Positions 1 to 11,984 are shown, counted from the first letter of the stretch. The stretch: DNA of 64,000 bases from Seminavis robusta (GCA_903772945.1 CAICTM010000331.1:1-64000), one strand, 5' to 3'. The notes: generated by a model from the sequence alone, not told the origin. Program-made: numbers and translations.

Positions 1-2243
1 ATAGCCTCATTGAGGAGCGACAGTGGTGCATTCGTCAGCTGCTTGACAAGTCCTTAGTCGAAACCTCGAGAAGATCAACGGAAAAGCAGCTGCCCTCAAG
101 CAGAAAGCAAGCCGCCTCCAGGACTAGTGAGGCACAACCGGTACACGCATCTCCCAAGCACGATTCTGGGAGTTGCCTGCCACTAGTGTCAAGCCCACGC
201 AGCGGCGACTGGCAGAGGCCTCTTTGCTTCCAACAACAACAAGCAATGTAGCCACAGCGCCACCTACCGGTATTGGCGGCAGTCCTGAGAACTCCCAGCA
301 TCCAGCTCCCAAGCCAGACTGCTGTGGGAAGCTACCTGTCACTTCCTCTTTGACCGGTGCCACCACCAACTACCAGCCACAGCCAGCTTGTGGAGAGCCG
401 CCAGCCACTCGTCCTTTCGAGTTACAGCGGCGAACAACCAGCTGCCCATGCCACTCCCTTGGTGCTCCAGTGCAACCATTTGCCCTAGCTGTGCTCCCAA
501 TGCATCACTGGGTGATGGGGAGATTATAGAGCTGCCTACCTCCAGCTCCAGCAGTCACCCAGCTTCTACATTGGCTTATGGGAGGCCAGTACTGTAGCCC
601 ACAGCAACAGTGATCTAGCAGGACGATCCCACCATCCAAGGAAGTCCGCCTGTAATCGATACAACGGTTGTCCCTTCCAATCAGGACCGCACGTCCTTTG
701 GTCAGCAGACGACAACCAGCCCATGTTGGATGCCTCACAGTTTGCCCATCAAGGCGAAGGCAACCAACTCGGCTCTAGCAGAGCCTCCTCTCTTTGGTGC
801 TCCCAGTGCCACCAGGCTCATGCCAAATGAGAGGATCCCTTTGCAAGCAAGTGCACGCCCAAGGCAGGATGCTTTCAAGCAGACAGCTTCCAGGGCAGGT
901 CGTGCAACCACCAACCTTGGCTGGAGATCCAGGTGTCCACCATGTCGAACGACACCAAGGATTCCCAGCTTGGTCCATCCCGGACCACCTCTCTTTGGTA
1001 CTCCCAGTGCCACTAGGCTTGTGCCGAATGAGAGGATCCCTTTGGCAGCAATGCCATCCAGTCGGCAACCACCACCAATGGTTGACAGCAGCTATGAAGC
1101 CCAACCACAGGATGAGCCCAAGGTCCCAGCCACCAAGGTCTCAGTCTCCTCTGCCTCCAAGGCAATGGGGAGTTCCCTAGTGTTTGGCATGTGGTTCCAT
1201 CATGTGTTTGCTTCCATGATGGCCCATAGGATTGGAGCCCTCCAGTCTGTGCTGCTAGTACCGTCCCTGGATTTTCGGACGGGCAACTAGACTACGTCCC
1301 TGTCTGGTACAGCCCATCCATCCCATCCGTCAAGGGACATGATTGCGGGGCAAGAAGGCCGCTCCACTGAGAGCTTGCCACCGCTGAATTCGGCCTGTGG
1401 CAAAGCCACGAATATTTGTCTACATATGAAGAAAACAAACAACAGCTATGATAGCAACCAGCACCGCCGACACCTACCGAGTCTGGCCATGCTGATGAGC
1501 ACGCAATCCCTTTGCGCCTACCTTTGGTCCAGCAACCGACCAACCATGCAAGTCCCTCCACTTGTGAGATCTCCAATCTCACATTGTGTTCCACTAGCAG
1601 CCGATGCTGAGTGGCCCATGAATGTTCCGTTCATGGGGAGAGTATGTATTGTAGTTAGTTAGTAACTAGTCGTATATCGTGGCATTCCCATGAGAGCGGA
1701 TCCATTCGCACTCGTGGGGAGCGATAAAGTCTAGGAGCGAGAGCTCTGGATTCCGTCAGAGATAGCTCCAACAGCTATGCTGGCCTAAAGATCCAGCACC
1801 CACAGCTGGCTTATCTCCAGCCAAAGCAGCAAGAAAGGATCGTCCTTTCTACCATAGTTAAGAAAATAGTACGAAAGATTGAGACCGATCCTGATTAGCT
1901 TGTAGCCCCTTTGATACCGCAGCAGTTGATACCTATCCTGTTGAGGCCGGGCAGAAGCAGTAGGAGGTAGCAGATAGTACTGTTCCCAGACTGCCACTGC
2001 ACGATTGAATAACGAAGGCCCCCAGCTCCTGAGGAGAGCTGGCCCAAAGGGCCCAGCAGAGAGCTCTGCTGGCCCTCCTGTCTGACTGACAGGGCCAAGT
2101 CCTTGGTTTGGTGCCTACTGGAGGTGTTGGAACACTGCTGAGGCACGACAAGGCTCCCTGAACTGCCTGACTACCGCTGTCCCTGAGGAAGGGTTTCAGC
2201 GAGGTCCAGTCCACTACTTCAGTACTGGAACTGAACCTTCTAG
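1..2243. other. Repeat-derived region, no supported gene
   Basis: No open frame here looks like a real protein: all are short, mutually overlapping and of low-complexity composition. The stretch is rich in CCAGC/CACCA motifs and contains one diverged direct repeat (787-843 and 988-1044). An inverted repeat with 8-base arms lies at 1615-1637. It abuts two retroelement fragments, so it is probably decayed mobile-element sequence, but no coding domain is left to prove that. Confidence 0.5.
787..1044 (+). repeat. Diverged direct repeat, two ~57-base copies 201 bases apart
   Basis: The copies are 787-843 and 988-1044. They match at about 52 of 57 positions by eye and share the core CTCTTTGGT and the end GAGAGGATCCCTTTG. 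Such spacing suggests an old tandem duplication of about 200 bases inside repeat-derived DNA. No coding sense is apparent. Confidence 0.7.
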
Positions 2244-3317
2244 AAACTTATTGGGGACCTGCACCAGTTCACCCCTTTCCCCAACATCCCATTCACCCAC
2301 GAACGCGTGACAATCAAGTTCAAGGGCGCGAAACTCGCGCGATTCCACCTGAGAGAAGTTCACACACTCCTGGGAGAAGCTTCCATCAAAGCCCACTGGA
2401 AACAACGTGAAGAACGGGTTCGCGATGTGCACTACTCCACCGAAGCATGGAACGACAAGTGGCAACGCACCAACTGGACTGCCCACGGCCGGGCATTCAG
2501 AAGCAGCCACCTTGGCACACACCGTTGGGTAACCAAACACGCCTCAGGACACTGCGGGGTCGGACGGATGCAACTTCAAAGAAAGTGGCAAGACCACAGC
2601 AACTGTCCGCGATGCGGCCTCGAAGATGAAGACACTCTCCATGTGCTCCTCTGTGACTCCACCACTGCTACAGCGGAATGGAAGACACAAATGACGGAGC
2701 TGAACAAGTGGATGAAGAAGAGGCACACCCACCCCAGACTCCGAACACAGATTCTCCTCCACCTCAACCGGTGGCACCAAGGAGACACCACTGCCCCCAA
2801 CACCACCCGACTACCAACCTCCATCCGCCAAGCCATCGCCGACCAAACAAACCTTGGCTGGTGGAACTTGTTACTTGGCAGGGTCTCCCAATCCTTCCAA
2901 CACATCCAAACACACCACCTGCAACGACTCAAGAAGAATGGAGATGGACTGGCTTGGACCAGCGCCTTCATCAAACAGATCTGGAGCCTACACTTCAACC
3001 TTTGGACCAACCGAAATGAATCCGTCCATGGCACTACCCTAACTCCCACCCAACTATTCCAACTGGACACTCTACGCGAACGGGTTCGACAACAGTACAC
3101 CCAAGGCACCATAGGCCTACTCCCCGTCGACCACTGGAGAGTCCACCCGGACACCAAAACCCACACCCTTACATTCACTATCGACAAGACAAAACGATGG
3201 CTTGAATCTACCACCCTTGCCCGAACAGAGTTCCAGAAGCAACTTGCTCCAGCGAATCGACAGCTCCAAAGGCAACAGCAACTGATGATCACACATTTTA
3301 GTCTTAATCCGGATTAG
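2244..3317 (+). CDS. Retrotransposon reverse-transcriptase C-terminal fragment (zf-RVT-like)
   Basis: This frame has no ATG at its start. It opens just after a TAG at 2241 and is open for 357 codons. Near its middle it carries a CPRC...HVLLC segment, a Cys-x2-Cys-x8-His-x3-Cys pattern like the zinc motif that follows the RT domain in many non-LTR and diatom retroelements. A conserved WTNRNESVHG stretch follows. No RT catalytic YxDD motif is present, so this is a 5'-truncated remnant rather than an active gene. The exact element class (LINE-like or other) is inferred from the zinc motif and from the order RT-tail then stop; it is not proven. A GTG at 2307 is no better as a start. Confidence 0.6.
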   Translation, partial: KLIGDLHQFTPFPNIPFTHERVTIKFKGAKLARFHLREVHTLLGEASIKAHWKQREERVRDVHYSTEAWNDKWQRTNWTAHGRAFRSSHLGTHRWVTKHASGHCGVGRMQLQRKWQDHSNCPRCGLEDEDTLHVLLCDSTTATAEWKTQMTELNKWMKKRHTHPRLRTQILLHLNRWHQGDTTAPNTTRLPTSIRQAIADQTNLGWWNLLLGRVSQSFQHIQTHHLQRLKKNGDGLAWTSAFIKQIWSLHFNLWTNRNESVHGTTLTPTQLFQLDTLRERVRQQYTQGTIGLLPVDHWRVHPDTKTHTLTFTIDKTKRWLESTTLARTEFQKQLAPANRQLQRQQQLMITHFSLNPD

Positions 3318-3529
3318 GCCACTGCGCCCCCGGTCACTCCACGAGGAGGCACTCACTGTGGTAGCGGAGAAACAAGGACATGTCCCCTCTCGTTGGGGAC
3401 GGAGGTGAAAGACGAGCGTAGACTAGTTAGCTAGTTACAATCGTGCTTATATGAGGTACATCCTCTTGTTTCAATGAAACTGAATGCTTTTCCCCTCGTG
3501 TCGTGCGACCACCCACATAAACGACTCAG

Positions 3530-4378
3530 TTGCTTGGGCCCTCGGGCTCGATTCGTACCAGCGTTGACAAAGGTCCTCCGGACCAGATAGGTCTGTACTT
3601 TTTATATACAGATCCCAAGCAGTCACATTCTACAGCAGTGAAGAGGATCGCGAGGTACCTCGTGGGCACGACTGACAAGGGTATCATACTCAATCCACAG
3701 GCGTGTTCTTTCGACGTGTTTGTCGACGCAGACTTTGTTGGAAATTGGAACAGAGCTACGGCAGATGTTGATCCGGGAACAGCTAGATCAAGAACTGGGT
3801 TCGTGATCATGTATGCCAGCTGTCCAGTTACGTGGGGATCGAAGCTTCAACGAGAAGTAGCGCTATCCACGACGGAGGCAGAGTACAATGCTCTGTCGGA
3901 ATCACTAAGAGACACGATCTATTTGATGCAACTAATCGATGAGTCCACCAGGCAACTCAAGTGGAGAACACACGACAAACCACCAGTGGTCCATTGCAAA
4001 GTATTCGAGGACAACGTGGGAGCATTGGAAATGGCACTGGAACCTAAGATGAGGCCCAGGACCAAACACATTTGTGTTAAGATGCATCATTTCAGAGACC
4101 ATGTCAGAAGCAAGAAAATAACAATACACAAGATTCCTAGCCGATATCAATTGGCAGATATAGCAACGAAGCCACAACCCGTGTCATTGTTTGAGTCACA
4201 GCGAGAGAGTATCTTGCAGTGGGACGCAGAAATAATGACAGCAGCACAACTTGAGCAGCCTGCGAAGCATCTGAGGGCGTGTGAGATAGTGAGAGATCAT
4301 AAGATCCTGAACAATCTAGAAGGTCAGCATGCTTCCAACCCTGACAGCAGTGGTGCTGCCTCAACTGATGGAGATTGA
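3530..4378 (+). CDS. Copia-type Pol fragment, RNase H domain
   Basis: This is the end of a Ty1/Copia polyprotein. The tail of the RT region is seen as DPKQSHSTAVKRIARYL. It is followed by the Copia RNase H with its acidic residues in order: Asp in FVDADFVG, Glu in STTEAEY, Asp in FEDNVGALEMA and Asp in LADIATKP. RTKHI precedes the last one, as in the family. RNase H removes the RNA strand after reverse transcription. The ORF ends at TGA 4376-4378. The 5' end is not a natural start: the frame begins at a TTG, and the first ~20 residues do not look like Copia. Gag, protease, integrase and most of RT are absent, so the copy is dead although the RNase H active-site residues are intact. Confidence 0.85.
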   Translation: MLGPSGSIRTSVDKGPPDQIGLYFLYTDPKQSHSTAVKRIARYLVGTTDKGIILNPQACSFDVFVDADFVGNWNRATADVDPGTARSRTGFVIMYASCPVTWGSKLQREVALSTTEAEYNALSESLRDTIYLMQLIDESTRQLKWRTHDKPPVVHCKVFEDNVGALEMALEPKMRPRTKHICVKMHHFRDHVRSKKITIHKIPSRYQLADIATKPQPVSLFESQRESILQWDAEIMTAAQLEQPAKHLRACEIVRDHKILNNLEGQHASNPDSSGAASTDGD

Positions 4379-5224
4379 AATATGAACAGGCAAACAGTTG
4401 AGAATAGGTATAGGATAGAGTAAAATAGCTCACAATGTAGCAAAAACCTCAGTAGCCTCCTCTCAACGCGCAAATACTACGTGAATCTTCCCTTGGAGCA
4501 ACGTAATAGATTGATTCCAACGTTTTCTTGACGAGATAGACGGCACTACCGTAATAGCGCCGGTACATTGTATGTTATCGGGGTAGGAAGAAGTCGCTTT
4601 GCTTTGTCGGTGGGACACAGTTTCTGATGCGATGGCGCACTGCTCTCCTTCCTTGCCTGCTACTTGATAGTCCATGGCAAGTTTTCGGAAATGATTGATT
4701 GTCTGTTACTTGTAACTGGTAGCAAGCAGTCTACGGCGACTTTTTATTGACTGTTTACGAGTATTGACTGGGAAATGATGCGAAAAGACGGGCCGCGACG
4801 GTCGGTGGGAGAGGCCGGGAGGCCCCTTGCCTGCTATCATACATAATAATAGTACAGCCGTACGGCGGAGGCAACTGGGAAAGAAGAGGTGCCACCAGAG
4901 AGAGATAGCGGTACCGGTACCGTCGAGCAGTTGAGCAGGAGCCTGGAAGCGGACGCAACCACGGAAGCTGGTTCTGCCTATCGTGGCTGCTAAAAATTTT
5001 ACTTATGTCTGACATTTTCTCATTGTTACTACTCTACTGCTACCGCAAACATATAGTGTTGTGTGAAAGCTCTTGTTTCAGGGAATGGTGTCTCCCACAC
5101 ACACAGCCGGCCTCTTTCTGTTTTAACTCTTTGTTCGTTCTTGCCACAACCAACAAGCCATGGTCTTTGAGGACGCGGTCTGGTCTGGAGCTGAAAACTT
5201 CACAATGTCCCCCCCTTACACCTT
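4379..5224. other. Intergenic region, Copia 3' flank to secreted-protein copy 1
   Basis: This is the 3' flank of the Copia fragment and the 3' flank of the minus-strand secreted gene that ends at 5225. It holds a GGTACCGGTACC palindrome near 4910-4921. I see no supportable gene and no clear LTR. Confidence 0.5.
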
Positions 5225-8200
5225 TTAGGAAACTGAAATTGTGTATGTTGTGAAAGTTGAACATTCTAACCCACTTGGCACACCAACACCGGACGCATCC
5301 AGGCGAAATTCAAACGCACTGCCCTGAGATTCAGCAAGATTCAAAACAGCGGATGTCTCTTCCGAAAGACTTGCACCTGTTGCCAGATCAGTTGGACCTG
5401 CTGGGATCAAGTTGATGGGGTTTTGCTCAAATGGACTCGTGCCAACAGCATTGTTGACTGTACTGACAACACTTCCTTCATTCGTGACCGTCATGGTCAG
5501 TGTGAAAGTTTCAATAATGCTTTGGCTGCCTTGAGCTGAGTTCTGGAAACCAACCAATTGAAGTGCGCCATAGTTTGTAAGCAGAGTCAAGTCTTCTTGA
5601 AAATTACCTTCGCATCCCAATTCCAACCTGCTTAGTTCCTGCAAGGGGCTTCCGCCAGGGCCAGAAGAGATTGTGATTTCAAGACGATCCCTCTCAAAGG
5701 GTCCATTGACCTTGAAGATTCCACCAAGTGGAACAGATCCAGAAAAAGCTGTTCGGTCTCTGTCCAGAACTTCAACATAAGCACTTTGCCCCGAAATTGT
5801 TCCAAAATCCTCACAGTCTTCGGTGTTTCCACAGCTGTTTCCTGTCATCAAGAATTCCAGAGCAGTGACGCCATTGTTTGGATCGTTGCACACTGACTGG
5901 GATGGCGATTCAATACTTCTACAACTGCGACCACTGGCAGTGTTGCATTCAATGTTTGCATCGAGTCTACAGGGAGCTCGTGCAGGATCCATGGTTGGTG
6001 ATGGGGTTCCTGATGGAGCCTGAGTGGGCGAAAATGTAGGAAAGATAGGAGGGAGTGGTGTTCCAGCCTCGAACCTCAAAAGGTCATTTCCAACACATTC
6101 AGCTCCCGTGTCTGTGACTCCTGTGAGGGTGAAGAGAAAGTTGTATGTTCTCCTTGTTGACAGATCAAGTGTAATACTAAGTCCCTCAACCACAAAGGTT
6201 TCCCCGGCTTGAACAGTTTGACCTGCAACTTTATCCGTGAAGTTGAAGAAGAAGGGGTCAACATTGGAAGCAGCCGTCAGTGTCTGCATGGTGAGCGTGT
6301 CTCCCTGAATCTCAATAGGAACTTGAATATCGATGGAGAAAGTTTGATTAGCAAAACATGAGATGTAGCCCTGCTCTTCATTCCACCATCCAACCAACTG
6401 GACAGCTCCAAACCTATCCTTCAAGTACAAGTTTTGGGAACAAGAACTGTGGTATTGCATGTCCTGAATAAGGTTTGCTGGACTAATATCATCACTTGAA
6501 TAGATCTGAATGGTCTGATCAGCCACAAAGTTATTGCCACCATCTCGGAGGGAGAAGTTTGCTCCAACCTCAACCCAGCCAGCGAAATAATTAGTGTCAT
6601 CTTTCAATGCATTGACAATAATATAAGACTTCTCTCCTCTTTGGGTTGGGGGACCTCCATTCAAATCCTGACAGATGAACTTGTCACCGATTGCTTGGAT
6701 ATTGTAGCTGCCTTCACAGTCACCACCATTGTAGATGAAATCCATCTGAAAAGGACGATCAGTGCACTGCTCAACTGGAGGTGGAGTAGCATTACAGTCT
6801 GGACACTCAATGTCAACTTCAAGAATACAAGGTGCAGTGGGGGCAGCACTTGGTGATGGAGTGGGTGGTGGAGTGGGCGGTGGTGTGGGCAGTGGAGTAG
6901 GCGGTGGTGTTGGTGGTGGTGTTGGGCCTGGTGTTGGAGGTGGTGTAGGGGGTGGAGTTGGGCCTGGTGTTGGTGGTGGTGTTGGGCCTGGTGTTGGAGG
7001 TGGCGTTGGGGTGGAGTTGGCCCTGGTGTTGGAGGTGGAGTTGGTGGTGGAGTGGGAGGTGGGTAGGGGTGGTGTTGGCCCTGGCGTTGGGGGTGGAGTT
7101 GGTGGTGGAGTGGGAGGTGGCGTAGGTGGTGGTGTTGGCCCTGGCGTGGGGGTGGAGTTGGGGGTGGAGTTGGCGCTGGTGTTGGGCGGAGTGGCGGTGG
7201 AGTAGGCGGAGGAGTGGGTGGTGGTGTTGGTCCTGGTGTAGGTGGGGGTGTAGGCGCAGGTGTTGGTGGCTCACTAGGTGTTTCACTAGGAGAAGCACTT
7301 GGTGGCTCACTAGGTGATTCACTAGGAGGAGCACTTGGTGTATCACTAGGAGTTGCGCTGGGAGGGCCAGTTGGGGGTGGGTTCAATTCGAAGTTGTAGG
7401 TGTCTTCATCTGTGCAGAAGATGCCACTTTCTGGTTCTCCAGTCACATCTACAGTAGTTGTGTAGGTCTGATCACCACAGATATTTGCAAGCACTTTTTC
7501 ATCGTCTTCAATAGTGACTTCCTGGCCTCGCTCAAGGTTCTGAAACTCAGCTGGAATCAAAGAAAGGAGGCTCACAGTCTCATCACCACGTGTTCGCGTG
7601 AGTTCATGCAGAGACATGTTGCCTGTACCAATGTTGCTGATGGTGTAGGTGTAGCAGAGTAGTTCCTCACAGGTTTGCTCTGAACCAGCCTCATCAGTAC
7701 ATGAAACCAATTCAAAGCTGCCAAACTTGTTATCAAGGTTCAAAGCTTTTCCAGATGTGAAGAAGGAGAACTCCTGAACTGTATTGGTCCCGTCACTGAT
7801 TGTACAAACAACCTCTTCAGGTAGGATTTCACCATTGGGGCTAGTGATGACCAAAGTGTCATTGACCATCACATTGTCTGGCTCAACAACAAGCTCAGCC
7901 CCGCCCTCAGCTGGTACACATGAAACACTAACTGCACCACTGGGGAATGGCGCAGAATCAGAGCAAGAAACACCATCCTGATTGTTGCTACTTTCATCAC
8001 ATGTGCAGTCGTTGTACCGGAACTTGAGTGTAGTTAGGTCTTCTCCCGCAGTACAGTCTCCTGGTGGCGTCACGAGCTCCGTACAGGGATTGCCATCTTC
8101 GTCCTTGCATTCGATCTCGACTACTACACGACAATTGTCCAGGATGGCAAAGTCGTATTGGGCAGTATCTTGACAATCAAGTCTTCCTCCAGACGGTTCA

Positions 8201-9249
8201 CCAGATACGAAGGATGTCGTCTCGGCAAAGTACGAGGTACAAATGTCAATTAGCTCGGATTCCTCGTCTGAACTGGCTCCACCAACGGGAATGTCGGGGT
8301 CGATAAACGGCAGTAGATCCTTCGTATCTCCTTCGCGAGTACGCGAAAACTCCACTACTTCCAAATCCACATTTCCAGTGTTGTCCACAACGAATCGGTA
8401 CGTGACTTCCTCAATGCAATCTTCGGCATCACACGCCAAGAGAGTGAATGAGCCATATTTGTCCTTCAAGTGCAAGTCCACGTTTCCAGAGGTGTTGATA
8501 GTAAAGACTTGAAGCACAGTTCCAGATGTGGTAGAAACATCACAAGTCATGTCCGTGGGGAGTGCTGCAGCGCTTGAGATGGTGATGTTGTCGCCATTCA
8601 CCACTGTTTCTCGGAAGAGAGTGCTGGGGCCCGACATGCACGAGACAACGACCGGGACGCCATCTGAAGGAAGTGTTCCATCGTCAATGCACCCAGATTC
8701 AGGTTGGTTATTAACACTATCGGCACAAACACAAAAGTCCACCTGGAATCTGAGAGTGCGAATCCTGGAACCCAAACTGCAGTTTCCCACGGGTCGCACC
8801 AGTTCTCTGCAATCATTTCCGTTTTCGCTAGTGCAGAAGATATCCGTCTGCGATATCAGAGAGAATGGTTTAAAAGAGCGTTAGAGAGTGATTCAATTAG
8901 TATTGATGGCAGTAGAAGGTACCACAAAAGGGTACAATTATCAACTTACAGTCGCAGCACATACTCCAGAGGGAGCAGCAGAGGGGCTATCAGATGGTGC
9001 TGCCGATGGAGTCTCTGATGGTGGCGCTGATGGCGCCGCCGAAGGAGGCGCTGAAGGAGTCTCGGAAGGGGCACTGGAGGGTGGAGCAGAAGGTTCTGGA
9101 GTCAAACTACTCGATACTACTTCATTAACAAATCGAGACCAGAAATTTTCATCATCTTGAAATAGATTTCTTTGCTCGGCTACGTCTTCTACGCCTAATG
9201 CGCTTGACGCCACGCCCAAGAAGAGCAGCAATAGCGCTTGGGACTTCAT
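5225..9249 (-). CDS. Secreted modular Cys-rich protein, paralog copy 1 (linker frame broken)
   Basis: Exon 1 is 9249-8950 and holds a signal peptide, then EQRNLFQDD and [16 protein letters not shown], then a Pro/Ser linker. A GTAAGT donor leads to an acceptor at 8848 (intron about 102 bases). Exon 2 starts at 8847. It encodes two tandem Cys-rich modules (about 8847-8135 and 8135-7390; markers [14 protein letters not shown] and [12 protein letters not shown]), a Pro/Thr linker, then two more modules down to the stop at 5225. The [11 protein letters not shown]...NGGDC junction, split by an intron in copies 2-4, is continuous here. The frame entering the linker (about 7375) differs from the frame leaving it (about 6840), so as written the protein cannot be read through. 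This is either an assembly error in the repeat or a real break. No membrane segment follows the signal peptide, so secretion is inferred. Function unknown. Confidence 0.7.
6840..7375 (-). repeat. Pro/Thr-coding low-complexity linker of copy 1, net frameshift
   Basis: Read on the minus strand this is a run of CCA/CCT/ACA/ACT codons giving [13 protein letters not shown] repeats. The frame that is open from exon 2 turns into His/Gln-rich nonsense around 7150, and a different frame is needed to reach the downstream modules. Irregular unit lengths point to indels within the repeat. Confidence 0.8.
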
Positions 9250-11984
9250 TGTCAGATTGGATCACTTTTCCACTTGAATGTTGTGGTTTTGACTTGCTGA
9301 CCTGCGATGGCGATGGCGATTGCTTTGTGATTGTTTTGAAATCGCCGATTCTGAGGCCAAAAAATGAGGCCGCGAAGACGAAACACTGAAGTGTTCATAG
9401 TGCGCATGTGGCACCTCCTGCCGTTATGGCCGAGCCGAAAGTACTTGGAAAGATTGAGTGGGGAAAGCACGCCTTGCCATCGACAAAACTTTTTTATTTA
9501 CGAGATCGATTCTAGCGGTTGATATGTCATAACGACCTCCTGAGGAAACATGGATGAATGGTGAAGTCGGACGAAGCTTCTTGGACATCGAATTCCAGAA
9601 CTACATCGTATCACAGCACGGGAATAATCTCGATGATGACGTCATAGGTACCCTAGTACCAAACCGGTACGGGTACTAGTAGACCGCTATCGGTACATAC
9701 CAGTACCAACCAAGGACTCCCAAAAACAACATCACAAAGTTCATGTGAAGACTACTCCAACACAACCAAACTAACTATCTAGAGCTGTCTACATTCTTTG
9801 CTTGTCGCAGCCATGTGCGGGTTGTAGTGGTTGCAGACATGTAGCAGGCATTATCTTATGCTAAAGTAGATGCTTCATTTTTCTTCCCAATTGCCAAGTT
9901 CTCAGCTCCACCATTCTTTTGAGGCTATGTCGCCCTTGTGACATCATTCTAGGCTTCCTCATTGGTCAATGGGTCCTCCTGGGAAACTCAATGCCAGAAC
10001 AGGAAGGATATCTCAGTGAATAGTCAAAATGGGTAACCAAATCAGAAGTCGGAAACCAACGAGTGTGCCGCAACTCTGGCATCCATTTTGGTAGCTATTC
10101 TGATAGGAGTGATGCATTTGACCTTTCCAGGCCTTTCTGGTCACACACCTGTACACGTGGCTCTATTGGTTGGACCAAACGGGGCATGCGGTGGGGACAG
10201 AGACTGGCTGGCCTGTTGGGGGCAGCAAAAATTGCCGAAAGCTGGCTGCCTACCTTTGCCGGCCGTTCGTTGCTTCAATGGCCAGCAAATGGAGATGCCA
10301 CTACCGCCAAAGCAACAGGCATGTCCAGATTATGTATCCCCTATCTCATGGTGGTGATAGGGTGGCTCTATTGGTTAAACTGCGAGGGGTATATCTGTCA
10401 ATTTATTGTGATCTTGGAAAATGGATTTCTTCAGAAAAGGGAGTTCTGGAGCTGGGGCTGAGACTAATTTGCCTTGATTTACCCCACTTCCCAGGAACCA
10501 TTCTCCCTGTTGGGCCATTCTCCCTGTTGCACCATCTGTAGTTCTGGTCCGGTACGAGGAGAGAAGACCAGGACAATAATTTTCTTGCAGAGGATCATTC
10601 GCAGGCATGGCAAAGCAGCCAATAGAGGTTGCTAACTAGAAATCGGATCAAGATTGCTATCGTATTCTCTTCCCCACCGTACCGGTATGAGCACTGGACT
10701 TTTGTCCACTCTCCTCTTATTGCTCCAGCTCAAGCTATGTTACTCAGGCCAACAGGCAACCTAGGACTACCTGTACCTGATTGCTCCGGGCTGAGCATGA
10801 GGATGGTACCTGTTGCTTCCCACAAGTTGTCTACAAGGTTGCGCTCAACTTGTTTTGCCACACCTTAGGATGCAACAAAGAACACCACTAATAGGCTCCG
10901 TTGCTTTCATGTTTGATAGCATAGGAGAGTACTTCTCTTCTTCGTCGTGCAATGCTGTGCTACGTTTCGACCTGGCTGCTGGAACCAGTGTTGATCCCGG
11001 TGTCAGGTCGGCCCTCTGATCGCTACTCACCCAGCCTTCCAGAAAGTACGGTACAAGATCATACGATTCTAGCTAGCTCTAGTAGCAGCAAAAGTATCGT
11101 AACTGGACTAATAAGTAACTTTGGATGAAACAGCTCACAAACTGCTGAATCGCTGACCACTACCGGTACTCCCGGTAGCAGCCATCCACCCATTTGATAT
11201 TATGGTGTGTGTAATCGTAATGACGGAGCTACAATGTACTCCGAGTACTTCTGGTACTCATTAGGATTAGCTTGAGAGCCAAAAGAAACCGAGACCTATG
11301 CATACCGGTATGCATACCGGTACAGCACTACCAACAAGGGACAACGCAGCCTCATAGCTTTCGATAGCCAGTGCCGGTGGCCAGCGCCGGTGGTACCGTT
11401 ACTCAGAAGGTACCGTAGCATTCGGTACGATGGATAGTGCTGTAGCCAGCAAGGAGCTAAAGACGGAACCTCAAACCTCATTCACACTTTGTGAATTTAG
11501 ACCGTCAGCGTTCTCCCAAAAGGCAAGCCAGGTGAATCTCTGGTTCTCTCCAAATGCGATCCATTGTTCGCCCAAAAAGAAGCTTTTGCTAAGGATCAGC
11601 GACAAGCAAAGCCAGCCAATGCGCCCGGGCATAGAATCCAAAGGAATGAATCAAACTGTCACATAGCAAGCATCTCCGTATGATACTAAGAACGCTATCG
11701 CAGGACGACCCATTGGATGCAGCATAGCCCGTCAAGCGACGACCCAGTAAGCGGATGGCTTTCGGCGAATTGCATTTCATGTGGTTCCATCCTCTCGTTC
11801 ATCAAACAAGCATCATTTCATGCCGTTGTCTCTCAATTGACGAAACCAGACTCGAGAGAAAACGCAACAGCCTCCATAAAGAAGGCACGCACATATATCG
11901 TAGCATCGACATCAACAACAGCAACAACAACAACGGATTGACGATACGTCAAAACCTTCGTAGTTGATTTTAAAAGAGAGTGAG
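9250..11984. other. 2.7-kb divergent intergenic region between copies 1 and 2
   Basis: The region separates the divergently transcribed copies 1 (minus) and 2 (plus), so it should hold both promoters. It contains several GTACCGGTAC-like palindromes (about 9645-9710, 11160-11175, 11298-11330, 11390-11430), an 18-base perfect palindrome at 11298-11315, a short 17-base tandem near 10494-10530, and a GGTGGCTCTATTGGTT-type phrase occurring twice (near 10157 and 10362). The longest plus ORF (10063-10461) has no recognisable features, and I do not call it a gene. Confidence 0.5.
11298..11315. repeat. 18-base perfect palindrome
   Basis: The sequence ATGCATACCGGTATGCAT is its own reverse complement. 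It is followed at once by another ATACCGGTAC unit. It belongs to the family of GTACCGGTAC-like palindromes that recurs in the non-coding parts of this window. Confidence 0.9.

Larger units (their letters stand above)
2244..4378 (+). mobile_element. Two adjacent 3'-end fragments of retroelements
   Basis: Two unrelated retroelement C-termini lie head to tail, 212 bases apart. The first is the end of an RT polyprotein with an RT-associated zinc motif (2244-3317). The second is the end of a Copia Pol with RNase H (3530-4378). Neither has its reverse transcriptase, integrase or protease part in the window, and I see no clear LTR pair. The simplest reading is insertion of one element next to or into a decayed second one. 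Confidence 0.7.

Noticed and set aside
173-1290. Long plus and minus ORFs in the first 1.3 kb
   Set aside because: No conserved motif, mutual overlap on all frames, and composition typical of repeat DNA.
1615-1637. Inverted repeat with 8-base arms (CCCATGAA and TTCATGGG)
   Set aside because: The arms are too short to distinguish from chance in repeat-derived sequence.
10063-10541. Plus-strand ORFs between copies 1 and 2
   Set aside because: They are low-quality overlapping frames with no motif or signal; probably chance.
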